From: Saccharomonospora viridis DSM 43017
GTDB taxonomy: Bacteria; Actinomycetota; Actinomycetes; Mycobacteriales; Pseudonocardiaceae
Assembly (NCBI RefSeq): GCF_000023865.1
Contig: NC_013159.1
Span: 3,808,001-3,872,000 of the forward strand
Direction: 5' to 3'
Length of the DNA: 64,000 nt
The notes beneath the pieces were generated by a model, which made no database searches, was not told the origin of the DNA, and worked only from the letters and a program-made list of their open reading frames with translations. The position numbers and the translations under genes are program-made. Below are positions 27,287 to 36,191 of this stretch, in pieces; positions within the stretch are counted from its first letter, which is position 1; each line of letters starts with the position of its first letter.

Positions 27287-30169
27287 TCACACCGTCCTGC
27301 GATCGGGGACGATCAGCCCCACCACGCGCACGAACGGCTCTCCCGCGGCAGCCAATGAATCGATGAGCTCGGAAATCTCGTCACGAGTACTGGCGACAGC
27401 GTCCTTGCTTCTGGCGGAACCGCCCGCCTGTTCCACCACGAACAGCGCCCGTTGTTCCCACCGCGACAACCGCTTGCGATGTTCGTCGAGGCGTTCCAGC
27501 AGATCTCCCTCGACCTCATCGCGATGGCGACGCAAGTCCTCCGTCGCAGCCTCCACCGCGGCGGGGACGAAAGACTGCAGTCGCTCAATCCAGCCGGCCA
27601 CCCCACCGGGGTTGCGAGCGTGTTCCTTCAAACCGGCCCGTTCCAGAGCTTCCCGCAGATCCCCGACCTTGGGTTCATCCGGCAACCCAGTGATCGCGCC
27701 CCAACGAGTCAGCACCGGTTGCCCGAGGGAATTCGCCCACGTCGCCTGGGTCAAAAACACCGGCTCCGGCACCGGGGCGGCCATCACCGGGGCCTGGTTA
27801 CGCCCGAACCTGGCGAGTGCTCTGCTCGTCGCCCACTCCAACACGGGGTGGCTCGGCGCCAAATAGCTGACGTCCGGCCACAGAGTCTTTCCTTCCACAC
27901 GGGCCTTGGCCAACCTCTGCTCGGAGAACCGGCGCTGGGCCGACACCCGGATCCGGCTCGACACCTCCCTGTCACGCAGGTAGCTGTCCGGCAGGTCCTT
28001 CAGCCGTTCGGCCAGGTCCGCAGGCGTGTTGAACGCCAGCAGGTCCGTGTCCTCGTCGCGATGGATGTCCAGCGCCCCCGGGTTATCCGTGATCTCGTGC
28101 AGCGCCTCGGTGAGGAAGTTGTCGTCGTCGTCGAACAGGGTGCTGCGAGGCGCTGTCGGCACCGGCGGATCATCGGCGTGCTCACCACCCGTGGCGATCA
28201 GGGCGGCGAACGGGTTCACCTCCTCCGGATCGTTGATCTCGGTAGCGAGGTCCTTGCCCTGCCGGAGAAGCTCCATGATCCGGTCCTCTTCAAGGTCCGC
28301 ATCACGGACGTCGAGCAGCGCCCCGGCATCCCCCAGCGCCTGATTGGCGGCGTGTTCCTTCTCCAGCAGTTTGGTCACCACCCGCAGATCACTGACCGTG
28401 TCCGTGTCGGACGAGGTCAAGGCGAGCGCCGTGATACGCGGCTCGTGTTCCTGCAGGTAGCGGTCGATACGACCGTTGCGCTGCTGGATCCGAATGAAGC
28501 TCCACGGCAGGTCGTAGTGCACCAACTGGTGGCACTGACGGTGCAGGTTCAGACCCTCGGAAGCCATGTCGCTGGCCAACAGAATCCGCAGCGGGCTGGC
28601 CTCCAGCGCGAAGTCCTCCACCACCTGCTGCACGTCTCTGTCGTTGAGCTGTGCGTGGAGTAGTTGGACGGCCTTGTCGGGCAGCCGGAGTTTGCGGCGC
28701 AGCTCATCACGCAACCACTCCAGAGTCTGGATACGCTCGGAGAACACCACGACTCTCGTGTCGCTCCCCTTGCCCACCCCGATGTCGGCGAGGTGCTTCA
28801 GCAGGGCATCGAATTTCGCAGCGCCCCGTCGCTCCGCTACCTCGGCGAGCCCGTCGAGCCGGCGCAGCGCCTCCACTTCGGCTGAGCCATCGTCCTGGGT
28901 GCTCAGGGTCTTCAACCTGCGGCGGATGCTCTCCCGCAGCGCCCGAGGCGAAGAGAGGAAGGCCTTGAACAGAGTCCAGGGAAACAGTGTCTTGCCCCGG
29001 CCCGACACCGGAGCCTGCCCGGAAGCCGGGCGGAGCCAGGCGTAGGTGAGTTCCTCCAGCACGGCTTGTTCCTCGGGCGTCGGCTCCACCGGGATGATCT
29101 CCGGATCACGCCGAGGCGCCCAACGGTGCCCGACCTCGAGTTTCACGTCGGGGGAATTGCGGTGCCTGCGTACATAGAGGTGCTCGATGTCCGAGGCCTG
29201 GTAGTCCTTCGGATCGGCGATCGCCGCAGGGTCCAGCAGGCCAATCAGCTCGGCGAACGACTCCCGCTTGCCGTTGTGCGGAGTAGCGCTGGCCAGGATG
29301 AGGGCATCGGTCTGGCGAGCCAGCAGCCGGGCCAACTCGTTGTTCTGGGTGCCCTTGTTGATGAGGTTGTGGCATTCGTCGATCACCACGACGTCCCAGC
29401 GATGGCCCGACAGATGGTGTCGATACCGAGCCGGGTTCTTCAACGTGTCGATCGAGACGATCACGCGTTTGTAGTAGCTGAAAGGATTGCGGGTGGCAGG
29501 CAGCGTCTGACGTACCTTTTGGATGCCGTCGGAGTCGAGCCGCACCAGCGGAATCGAGTATCGCGTCCACATCTCGCGCTGAAACTGTTCCAGCACCGCA
29601 CGAGGTGTTACGACGAGAATGCGATCCCCTCGTCCCCGCTTGATGAGTTCGGTGAGCAGTATGCCGATCTCCAGCGTCTTGCCCAGGCCCACAGCATCGC
29701 CGATCAAGATACGCGGGCGCAGGTTCGACAATGCCTGATACGCAGGACGAAGCTGGTACTCCATCGAGTCGGCTAAGCCGTGGTGACCCGCCACGATACG
29801 GGTGTCGGTGATCGGGGTCGGGCTCTGCCGCAACAGCGACTCCAGCCATAGCCGCGAACTTCGAAAGCCCGGACTCTCGTCCGCAATCAACTTGGTATGC
29901 CGAGGATCCAGCACTTCGATGGCATCCAGCGAGCTGTAGAAGACCGCGTCCTGGTCACGCACCAGCTCTGATGCCCCCGTGGCCTCCACACGCAACTCCC
30001 CGCGTGCAGTGCGGCGAACCGAGCGCACCAACCATTCCTCATCACGGACGATGATTTGGGAACCGGCAGCTATATCGACCTCGTTCTTCTCCGAATCCCG
30101 GAAGAGTTCCGCTACGTGCGCGGAGCCAGACGCGGAGACCGTGCGTGAAACGTCGTGCTGTGAGCTCAC
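27287..30169 (-). CDS. SNF2-family helicase/ATPase (DrmD-like)
   Basis: This 960-residue protein is a Swi2/Snf2-type double-stranded DNA translocase. Motif I is ILIGDAVGLGKTLEIG near residue 155-170, motif II VVVIDECHNL near 255, motif III LILASATPHNG, motif V LLASDMASEGLNLHRQCH near 535, and motif VI IQQRNGRIDRYLQ near 560. About 110 N-terminal and 300 C-terminal residues flank the motor. Placed directly before a large adenine methyltransferase, it matches the drmD-drmMI pair of class 1 DISARM. The start is the GTG at 30169, giving MSSQHDVSRT. It is first in the leftward operon; the promoter must lie within the 69-base gap shared with the EVE gene. Confidence 0.9.
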   Translation of the reverse strand: MSSQHDVSRTVSASGSAHVAELFRDSEKNEVDIAAGSQIIVRDEEWLVRSVRRTARGELRVEATGASELVRDQDAVFYSSLDAIEVLDPRHTKLIADESPGFRSSRLWLESLLRQSPTPITDTRIVAGHHGLADSMEYQLRPAYQALSNLRPRILIGDAVGLGKTLEIGILLTELIKRGRGDRILVVTPRAVLEQFQREMWTRYSIPLVRLDSDGIQKVRQTLPATRNPFSYYKRVIVSIDTLKNPARYRHHLSGHRWDVVVIDECHNLINKGTQNNELARLLARQTDALILASATPHNGKRESFAELIGLLDPAAIADPKDYQASDIEHLYVRRHRNSPDVKLEVGHRWAPRRDPEIIPVEPTPEEQAVLEELTYAWLRPASGQAPVSGRGKTLFPWTLFKAFLSSPRALRESIRRRLKTLSTQDDGSAEVEALRRLDGLAEVAERRGAAKFDALLKHLADIGVGKGSDTRVVVFSERIQTLEWLRDELRRKLRLPDKAVQLLHAQLNDRDVQQVVEDFALEASPLRILLASDMASEGLNLHRQCHQLVHYDLPWSFIRIQQRNGRIDRYLQEHEPRITALALTSSDTDTVSDLRVVTKLLEKEHAANQALGDAGALLDVRDADLEEDRIMELLRQGKDLATEINDPEEVNPFAALIATGGEHADDPPVPTAPRSTLFDDDDNFLTEALHEITDNPGALDIHRDEDTDLLAFNTPADLAERLKDLPDSYLRDREVSSRIRVSAQRRFSEQRLAKARVEGKTLWPDVSYLAPSHPVLEWATSRALARFGRNQAPVMAAPVPEPVFLTQATWANSLGQPVLTRWGAITGLPDEPKVGDLREALERAGLKEHARNPGGVAGWIERLQSFVPAAVEAATEDLRRHRDEVEGDLLERLDEHRKRLSRWEQRALFVVEQAGGSARSKDAVASTRDEISELIDSLAAAGEPFVRVVGLIVPDRRTV

Positions 30170-30238
30170 GCTGATGTGTCGTCCCGTGCCCCGGAAGTGC
30201 TACAAATCCCATGTCCGGCCGCGTCTTATGGTTCACCG
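30170..30238. promoter_or_regulatory. Short divergent promoter region of the island
   Basis: Only 69 bases separate the SNF2 gene (leftward) from the EVE-domain gene (rightward), so both transcription units must start here or inside each other's 5' ends. This arrangement allows a common control. I could not assign individual boxes. Confidence 0.4.
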
Positions 30239-30787
30239 GTGACCGATTACCTACTCGTCATCGGCGACCGCGAGGCCCTCGGATGGGTGCTCACCGAACA
30301 ACGGATGGCGTTTCCCAACCTGCAACGGTCGGAGGTGCGTGCGCTTTCGCCGGGAGACACGCTTTTCCTCTACACGACCAGAGGATGTTTCAAGAACCCC
30401 ACGCGGGACCGGGGACGCATCATCGCCACCGGGACGGCGACATCTGCGGTGACACCTCTGGAAGAACCCGTGCGGATCGGGGGACGAACCTTTCCCGTCG
30501 GGTGTGATGTTGCGTTTTCCGCAGCGGCCCCCTGGGGACACGGGGTCGAGCTGCGAACTCTCGTCGAGAGACTCGACGCCTTCGCTGGAGCGGGCTCGGC
30601 GTGGAGTGTTCAGCTACGACGTCCGCTCGTCACGCTCAGCCGTAGCGACGCCACGCTGCTGCGGCGTCGACTCGACGCTGTTCCGCCACAACCCCTCGAG
30701 GATGTCCTGGAACCATATGCACGGTGGTGGAACTTTGGTATAGGGGAACCGCATGAAGCAGCGCACGATCGGCAACGGCCGCTATGA
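30239..30787 (+). CDS. EVE-domain-like protein (putative modified-base reader)
   Basis: This 182-residue protein fits the EVE/PUA-like superfamily, whose members bind modified bases such as 5-methylcytosine derivatives in DNA or modified RNA. The N-terminus YLLVIGDREALGWVL, the middle LSPGDTLFLYTTRGCFKNP and IIATGTATSAVTPLEEPV, and FPVGCDVAF follow the EVE strand-turn pattern, with a C-terminal helical extension. The GTG at 30239 begins MTDYLLVIGDRE; an in-frame upstream start at 30176 would add 21 residues unlike the family. Its last 35 bases overlap the kinase gene, so the two are coupled. Beside a DNA methyltransferase operon, it is plausibly a sensor of DNA modification state (inference). 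Confidence 0.7.
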   Translation: MTDYLLVIGDREALGWVLTEQRMAFPNLQRSEVRALSPGDTLFLYTTRGCFKNPTRDRGRIIATGTATSAVTPLEEPVRIGGRTFPVGCDVAFSAAAPWGHGVELRTLVERLDAFAGAGSAWSVQLRRPLVTLSRSDATLLRRRLDAVPPQPLEDVLEPYARWWNFGIGEPHEAAHDRQRPL

Positions 30788-32348
30788 ACTCCGACCGCTC
30801 GCCCAGGGTGGAATGGGCGAGGTCTGGGTCGGCCGTGACACAAGACTCGACCGCGAAGTCGCGGTGAAGTTCGTGCGGTTTGCCGACAATGTGTCTAAAG
30901 ACGAGATCGTGCGCCGGTTCGTGCGGGAATCCCGCATCACCGCACGCCTCCGCCATCCCGGTGTTCCGGTGATCTTCGACGTCGGCACCGAGAACGGTAA
31001 ACCCTATCTGGTGATGGAACGCGTACACGGGATCAGCATCAGAGATCTCCTGGCCAAGCAGGACCGGCTATCCATCGGTTGGGCCGCCACCATCGCAGCA
31101 CAGACCTGTGCGGTACTCGCCGCGGCACACCGCGAGTCGCTTGTCCACCGTGACCTGAAACCGGGCAATCTCATGCTCGAACCCGAGGGGACCGTCAAGG
31201 TGCTCGACTTCGGGCTCGCTGTCGCGCTTGACCTTGCCGAGGTTTCGCAGATCACCCGGACCGGACAAAGCGTCGGCACCCCCGCTTATATGGCGCCCGA
31301 ACAGGTCCTCGCGGCCATGAGCGAACCCCGCACGGATCTCTACGCCCTCGGATGCACTTTCTACGAGATGCTCACCGGACGACCGGTGTTCACAGGTCAA
31401 ACGTCTTACGCCGTCATGAACAAGCAGGTGGACGAGCGTCCAGAACCCGTGCGATCGCTGCGTCCAGACGTTCCTTCTGAACTGGATTCCTTGGTCGAGG
31501 AGCTGTTGGAGAAGAAGCCGGAGGAGCGACCTGGATCAGCTCAGGAGGTGTACGAGCGGTTATTGCCGTTCGCCGTCGAAACAGACCCGATCCCGGACGT
31601 ATCCAGCCCGTTGGGCACACGGAATCCGTTGCGGATGTATGCCGCTGTGGTCAGTCAGTCCTTCGTCGAATCCGTCGGTGCTACCAGCCTCCCTACCGAG
31701 TCTCGGGTGAACAGCCTTCCCACGTCACAAGAGGAAAAGACTGCTCTTGCGACACCCGATTCGGCGCTATCTCGAATGCGTGAACCGACCACTCGCGACG
31801 ACATCGAGGAAGCCCGCGCGGATGCCGGCGAACTCGCCACACAAGCTCGCTACCAGGAGGCAGCCGAAGTACTCGCAGCTGTGGCGAAGGGTGCGGCCGA
31901 AACCTTCGGTGCAACCGACGATGACGTGTTGACGGTGCGACTTGAACTCGCGAACGTACTGTTCGAAGGCGGCGACTATCGTGCCGCCGCTCCCGTGTAC
32001 GAGAAACTGATCGAGGACTTCATCAGACGAAACGGCCACGACAATGAACTGGCGTTTCGATGCCGTGCCCAGTACGCGGAATGCCAAGCCAGGTTGGGAA
32101 AGACCAGTGAAGCGGTGAGCGTGGCCGCCAAGCTGCTCGACGACTTCAGCCGTATGTACGAAAAAGCGGACCCCCGTACCCTTAACCTGCGCCAGCAGAT
32201 CGGCCTATGGCAGCTGGCAGCCGGGCAACGGGACGAAGCCGGCTCGACACTCCAACAGCTGTTGGAAGACCTGCTTCTTCACTACGGTGAACAGCATCCC
32301 ACCGTGTCCTACATACGAAATCTCCTCGCCGGCCTTGAGAAGAGCTGA
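30753..32348 (+). CDS. Serine/threonine protein kinase with TPR-like C-terminus
   Basis: This 531-residue soluble kinase has a glycine loop LAQGGMGEVWVG at 16-27, ATP lysine K39 in VAVKF, catalytic VHRDLKPGN at 131-139, DFGLAV at 152-157 and APE as MAPEQ. The kinase domain ends near residue 270. Residues about 345-531 consist of alpha-helical pairs such as ATQARYQEAAEVLAAVAK and GGDYRAAAPVYEKLI, typical of tetratricopeptide repeats that bind proteins. There is no transmembrane segment or PASTA domain, unlike PknB. The ATG at 30753 overlaps the EVE gene by 35 bases. Kinases accompany several phage-defence systems (for example PglW), so it may regulate the divergent operon, but an unrelated role cannot be excluded. 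Confidence 0.88.
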   Translation: MKQRTIGNGRYELRPLAQGGMGEVWVGRDTRLDREVAVKFVRFADNVSKDEIVRRFVRESRITARLRHPGVPVIFDVGTENGKPYLVMERVHGISIRDLLAKQDRLSIGWAATIAAQTCAVLAAAHRESLVHRDLKPGNLMLEPEGTVKVLDFGLAVALDLAEVSQITRTGQSVGTPAYMAPEQVLAAMSEPRTDLYALGCTFYEMLTGRPVFTGQTSYAVMNKQVDERPEPVRSLRPDVPSELDSLVEELLEKKPEERPGSAQEVYERLLPFAVETDPIPDVSSPLGTRNPLRMYAAVVSQSFVESVGATSLPTESRVNSLPTSQEEKTALATPDSALSRMREPTTRDDIEEARADAGELATQARYQEAAEVLAAVAKGAAETFGATDDDVLTVRLELANVLFEGGDYRAAAPVYEKLIEDFIRRNGHDNELAFRCRAQYAECQARLGKTSEAVSVAAKLLDDFSRMYEKADPRTLNLRQQIGLWQLAAGQRDEAGSTLQQLLEDLLLHYGEQHPTVSYIRNLLAGLEKS

Positions 32349-32382
32349 CACCCGGCATAAGAGAGCGTTGAGAGCAGCCGGA

Positions 32383-33105
32383 TCAGGCCCCCGCTTCCTC
32401 CACGGCCCCCGGCTCGTCCGACACGAACGCCAGTTGGTCAGGGTGGAAACCGTCGCGTCGAGGCGGTGGCAGCCACGCCTCGGGCCTAACGCTTTTCTGC
32501 CTGCCGAGTTCGCCGAGGTCCAGCGGCGCCGAGAGGTCGATCCCGTAGGCGGAGTCGTCGGTGATCGGCTCGAACGACAGGTTCTGCGGTTCCATCCCGG
32601 CACCCACCGCCACGAGGTACACGTCGTCCAGCGCCGTCGAGAACGCGGCCCAGCCTCCGGCGAAGCGCCATACGCGCGCCCGTACCTCCGCGCCCTCGAT
32701 GCTCCACCACACGATGGGCCAGTCGGCGTAGCGGCGAGCCTGTTGCTCGGCGTGTTCCACGAGCGCGGGGATGAGCCCATCAGGCCTGGGCACCGAACTG
32801 TCCGGCAGGGTCACGTTGACGACTCCGAACGCGCCGCTGAACGCCACCTCCGCCAACGGGTCCTTGCCGTTCGGACACATCACCGACTCGTACCGCTGTT
32901 TCGGCAGGGTGCCCACCCGCACACCGCCGTCGGTGTCCGGCTTCCGGTGCCCGAGCCACAATGCCCACGGTGGTCGCCCCGGCAGACCTTCGAAGAAATC
33001 CACCCACCGAAAACCGTGGAACTTCTCATCGAGGCCGTACGCCTGGAAATCGACGACCTGAGACGTCTCTGCTGCGGCGTTGGAGTCCACGCGTCGATAG
33101 TGCAC
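32383..33105 (-). CDS. Conserved protein of unknown function
   Basis: I do not recognise this 240-residue protein. It looks soluble, rich in tryptophan and acidic residues (WVDFFEGLPGRPPWALWLG, WPIVWWSIEGAEVRARVW), with no signal peptide, membrane segment or metal motif. Codon use is typical of the genome. I chose the GTG at 33105; the open frame continues 17 codons further upstream to 33156. It is convergent with the kinase gene, 34 bases away, and shares its strand with a downstream-facing SDR gene, so it lies at or just outside the island's edge. Confidence 0.6.
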   Translation of the reverse strand: MHYRRVDSNAAAETSQVVDFQAYGLDEKFHGFRWVDFFEGLPGRPPWALWLGHRKPDTDGGVRVGTLPKQRYESVMCPNGKDPLAEVAFSGAFGVVNVTLPDSSVPRPDGLIPALVEHAEQQARRYADWPIVWWSIEGAEVRARVWRFAGGWAAFSTALDDVYLVAVGAGMEPQNLSFEPITDDSAYGIDLSAPLDLGELGRQKSVRPEAWLPPPRRDGFHPDQLAFVSDEPGAVEEAGA

Positions 33106-33176
33106 CGTTTCCGACGCTTCGGCAGTCCGATGCCACCGTCGGCGGTGACGGCACACCTCGGCGTCACCCGTACCGA

Positions 33177-33953
33177 CTACAACGACCAGCGGCGGAAACC
33201 GGCCTCGGCGTCCACGACGTTCCCGGTGATGGTCGAGGCGTCCTCACCGAGCAGTAACGACACCACCGCCGCCGCCTCCGCCGGTGTGTTCCACCGTCCG
33301 CGTGGCAGCTGGGCGGCGACGGCGCGGGTCAGCTCCTCGTCCGCCCAGCCCGTGTCCGTCGGCCCGGGGTTGAGGCAGTTGACGGTGATCCCGTCGTCGA
33401 CGAGGGCGTCCGACAACGTCAACGTGAGCTGATGCAACGCGCCTTTGGTGGCGGCGTAAGGGATTTCCGACGCCATCGGGGCGAGGTGCTGCCCCGAGGT
33501 GAACAGTACGACCCGTCCACCGGCGGGGAACGGACCGTTCTTTCGGTACTGCTCCGCGAAAGCACGGACGAGCAGCAATGTGGCACGCACATTGACCGCC
33601 CATGTCTCGTCGAGCTCCTCCGCGGTCACCTCGTCGAGTGTGGCGACGGAGGAACGGGCGTGGTTGACGATCAGAGCGTCGAGTGACCCGAACCGTTCCA
33701 CCGCCGCCTGAACCACTCGTTCGGGTGTCTCAGGATGGGCGAAGTCGGCTTCCATGTGTGCAAGCGAATCGCCACCGCCGAGTTCGGCGAGCACACCGTC
33801 GATGCCGCGCGGATCCGCCCCCCACGGCTCCGTCGCGTCGTAGGGCGACCACGACTGCGCGAACACCCTATGCCCATCGGCGAGCAGCCGCCGCGCGATC
33901 GCGAAACCGATCCCCTCGACCCTGCTGACCCCTGTCACGAGCACGGTACGCAT
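33177..33953 (-). CDS. Short-chain dehydrogenase/reductase
   Basis: This 258-residue protein has a classical SDR Rossmann fold. The cofactor loop is TGVSRVEGIGFAIA at residues 7-20, slightly modified from TGxxxGIG. NHARSS corresponds to NNAG, SGQHL holds the catalytic serine, and YAATKGALHQL the YxxxK pair. CLNPGPTDTGW follows. Substrate and cofactor preference are not evident. The ATG at 33953 gives MRTVLVTG; a longer frame extends to 33989 but would add 12 residues before the Rossmann strand. The gene stands alone between the unknown protein and the DivIVA-like gene. Confidence 0.9.
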   Translation of the reverse strand: MRTVLVTGVSRVEGIGFAIARRLLADGHRVFAQSWSPYDATEPWGADPRGIDGVLAELGGGDSLAHMEADFAHPETPERVVQAAVERFGSLDALIVNHARSSVATLDEVTAEELDETWAVNVRATLLLVRAFAEQYRKNGPFPAGGRVVLFTSGQHLAPMASEIPYAATKGALHQLTLTLSDALVDDGITVNCLNPGPTDTGWADEELTRAVAAQLPRGRWNTPAEAAAVVSLLLGEDASTITGNVVDAEAGFRRWSL

Positions 33954-34007
33954 GAACGACACCATCACCGACGGGGGTCGGCGGGGCAACCGATTATCGA
34001 CGTCGGC

Positions 34008-34814
34008 TCAGGCCGGTTGCTTCTCCCCGTCGGCCGGATCGGCGGACGCCCGTGCCGCGCTCCGTCGGTCCTGTTCGTCGAGCTGCGCCGGAGTCGGATC
34101 GGCGCCCAGACGTTCGACGGCCTGCTGCAGCACCGACTGACTCGCGGTGAGCCGTTCGAACACCGCGGCCCGGAACTCGTAGGCCTCCTTACGCACCGTC
34201 CGGGCTTCGGCGAACCTGCTCTCGGCCTCGGCCAACATCGCGTCGGCCTTCTCCTTGGTGATCCGCCGCAGCTCCTCGACCTCCTTCTCCACCTTCTTGC
34301 GTTTGGCGGCGAGTTCCTCCTCCACGGCCTTGCGCTGTTCCTCGCGTCGTTGCCGGGCCTCCTCATCGAGACGGTCCCGCTCCCGCGCGGCCTCCGCCGT
34401 GAGTTTCTCCGCTTCCGCCTGCGCCTTCGTCCTGGTCTTCTCGGCGTAGGCGTCGGCGGCGGCGCGCATGTCGGCCGCGTCCTTCTCGGCCTTCGCCCGG
34501 AGTTCGGTGATCTCCTCCTCGGCGAGCCGCATCATGGTCTTGACCCGTTCGGTCATGGCGGCGGGACCTGCCGGGTCCTCCACCATGCGAGCCAGCGCGT
34601 TCTTGGTGTCGGCGAGTTCCTTCTGCGCGTAGCTCAGCGCCTTCGTCAACTCGGCGACCGATGCCGTGGCCTCGTCGCGATGTCGTGCCGCACTGGCCAA
34701 CTCGCTGGTGAGCTTTTTGAGGTGTTCCTCCACCTGTACCTGGTCGTAACCACGAAAGACGGTGGTGAACTGCGGAGTTGTCGCTTGTGTGGGGGATGCC
34801 TGCGCTTCAGCCAT
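34008..34814 (-). CDS. DivIVA-domain-like coiled-coil protein
   Basis: This 268-residue protein starts with TTVFRGYDQVQVEEHLKKL, which matches the GYDxxqVDxfL segment of DivIVA/Wag31 domains that direct polar growth and membrane recruitment in actinobacteria. Residues about 40-230 form an unbroken, highly charged coiled coil (Ala/Glu/Lys/Arg heptads). It is longer in coiled coil than Wag31 and lacks the Wag31 N-terminal membrane-binding arginine-rich start, so it is a paralogue, perhaps scaffold-like. I chose the ATG at 34814 (MAEAQAS). Its 5' end points toward the divergent DUF445 gene at 34943. Confidence 0.8.
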   Translation of the reverse strand: MAEAQASPTQATTPQFTTVFRGYDQVQVEEHLKKLTSELASAARHRDEATASVAELTKALSYAQKELADTKNALARMVEDPAGPAAMTERVKTMMRLAEEEITELRAKAEKDAADMRAAADAYAEKTRTKAQAEAEKLTAEAARERDRLDEEARQRREEQRKAVEEELAAKRKKVEKEVEELRRITKEKADAMLAEAESRFAEARTVRKEAYEFRAAVFERLTASQSVLQQAVERLGADPTPAQLDEQDRRSAARASADPADGEKQPA

Positions 34815-34942
34815 TCGGCCACCATAATGAGTCCGGGTCGCCGATCCCACACTCTCGCGTGTCCTTTCCGGCGAACTGTCGGACGGCAGCGCTGAAAGGT
34901 TTCGGGAGAAATCCGTTCGCCGACATCGGCCAGGAGGTCGTA

Positions 34943-36172
34943 GTGGAGACAGTTCTCGCCGACCTCGCCGCGAACTGGCCCCTCTACGCCGCGATTCCCG
35001 TGGTGGCCGCTCTCATCGGCTACGTCACCAAACGGGTCGCCATCGAGATGATGTTCCGGCCGATGGAATTCGTCGGCATCAAAGGAACGTTTCTCGGCTG
35101 GCAGGGCGTCGTGCCCCGGCACGGCGGCAGGATGGCCGCGACGGCGACGGACCTGCTCACCCGCAACGTGCTGGACGTCTCCGACGTATTCGCCAGGATC
35201 AACCCTGATCGGCTGCTCCGCGAGATCGAACAACCCCTGCTGAAGGCCGTCGACGACATCACCAGGGAGGTGTTGTCCGAACATCATCCGAGGCTGTGGC
35301 AGCGGCTCCCACCGATGGCGCAGGACCTGGTGGTCAAGCACATCCAGGCGGCCTCACCCCGGCTGTTCCGTCAGGTGATGGACGAACTGCGGAACAACAT
35401 CGGCGACATCCTCGACATCAAACACCTGAGCGTGCAGCGCCTCACCCGGAACAAGGCACTGCTCGTGAAGTTGATCAGGGAGACATCGCGCCCCGAAATG
35501 GCGTTCATCGCCCGTTCGGGTATTTATTTCGGGTTCATCCTCGGCATTGTCCAATCGATCGTGTGGGCACTGACGAAGAACCCACTCGTCATGCCGATCT
35601 TCGGTGCCGCCATCGGTTTCTTCACCGACTGGCTGGCCATCAAATTGATCTTCGTTCCACGGGACCCGATACGGTTACCGGGCGGATTCGTCCTACAGGG
35701 TCTGTTCCAACGTCGCCGCGCCGAGGTCGCCCGACAATACGGCGACATGATCGCCGGGGAATTGTTGACGGTGCGGAATCTCATGGAAGGCATCTTCGAC
35801 GGGCCCAAGTCCGACCGGCTGGTGGCGATCGTGCGGAAGCTCGTCGCCGAGGCCATCGACGAGCAGGTGCAAAGCGCGGGCCCGCTGATGCACGCCACCA
35901 TCGGGCAACAGCGCCTCGATGAGATGAAGGACGCTGCGGCCACCAAAGTCCTCGAACGCCTACCCGACATCCTCCGCCACGCGGACGGCTACCTCACCAG
36001 GGCGATGGACGTGACCAACATCGTGGAGCAGCGCATGATGCGCATGACGTCGCTGGAGTACGAAGGCCTACTGCGCCCCGCGTTCCGACAGGACGAGTGG
36101 AAACTCATCGCCGTCGGCGGCGCCATCGGTTTCGTGGTGGGCGAACTCCAGGTCCTGTTGATGTTGCACTGA
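34943..36172 (+). CDS. DUF445 family membrane protein
   Basis: This 409-residue protein matches the DUF445/YheB family. It has N- and C-terminal hydrophobic segments (WPLYAAIPVVAALIGYVTK and IAVGGAIGFVVGELQVLLM) and a central membrane pair (FGFILGIVQSIVWAL, IFGAAIGFFTDWLAIKLIF), with amphipathic helices between. The G-x-x-T-x-(W/R)-x-A-I motif repeats in GYVTKRVAIEMMFRP and FFTDWLAIKLIFVP, the family signature. The function is unknown. GGAGG at 34933-34937 precedes the GTG at 34943 by five bases, which settles the start; a longer open frame reaches upstream over the DivIVA-like gene. It is convergent with the zinc permease gene, 19 bases away. Confidence 0.87.
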   Translation: METVLADLAANWPLYAAIPVVAALIGYVTKRVAIEMMFRPMEFVGIKGTFLGWQGVVPRHGGRMAATATDLLTRNVLDVSDVFARINPDRLLREIEQPLLKAVDDITREVLSEHHPRLWQRLPPMAQDLVVKHIQAASPRLFRQVMDELRNNIGDILDIKHLSVQRLTRNKALLVKLIRETSRPEMAFIARSGIYFGFILGIVQSIVWALTKNPLVMPIFGAAIGFFTDWLAIKLIFVPRDPIRLPGGFVLQGLFQRRRAEVARQYGDMIAGELLTVRNLMEGIFDGPKSDRLVAIVRKLVAEAIDEQVQSAGPLMHATIGQQRLDEMKDAAATKVLERLPDILRHADGYLTRAMDVTNIVEQRMMRMTSLEYEGLLRPAFRQDEWKLIAVGGAIGFVVGELQVLLMLH

Positions 36173-36191
36173 CCGCACTGCACGGTGTCGA

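Noticed and set aside
13758-30787. BREX or Pgl system
   Set aside because: A PglX-like methyltransferase and a kinase are present, but no PglZ, BrxC/PglY or BrxL gene; SNF2 plus DUF1998 fits DISARM/Druantia better.
13758-32348. Prophage or integrative element
   Set aside because: No integrase, transposase, structural phage gene or flanking attachment repeat was seen around the island.
34778-34942. Longer N-terminus for the DUF445 protein
   Set aside because: It would overlap the DivIVA-like gene antisense, while GGAGG at 34933 fits the GTG at 34943.
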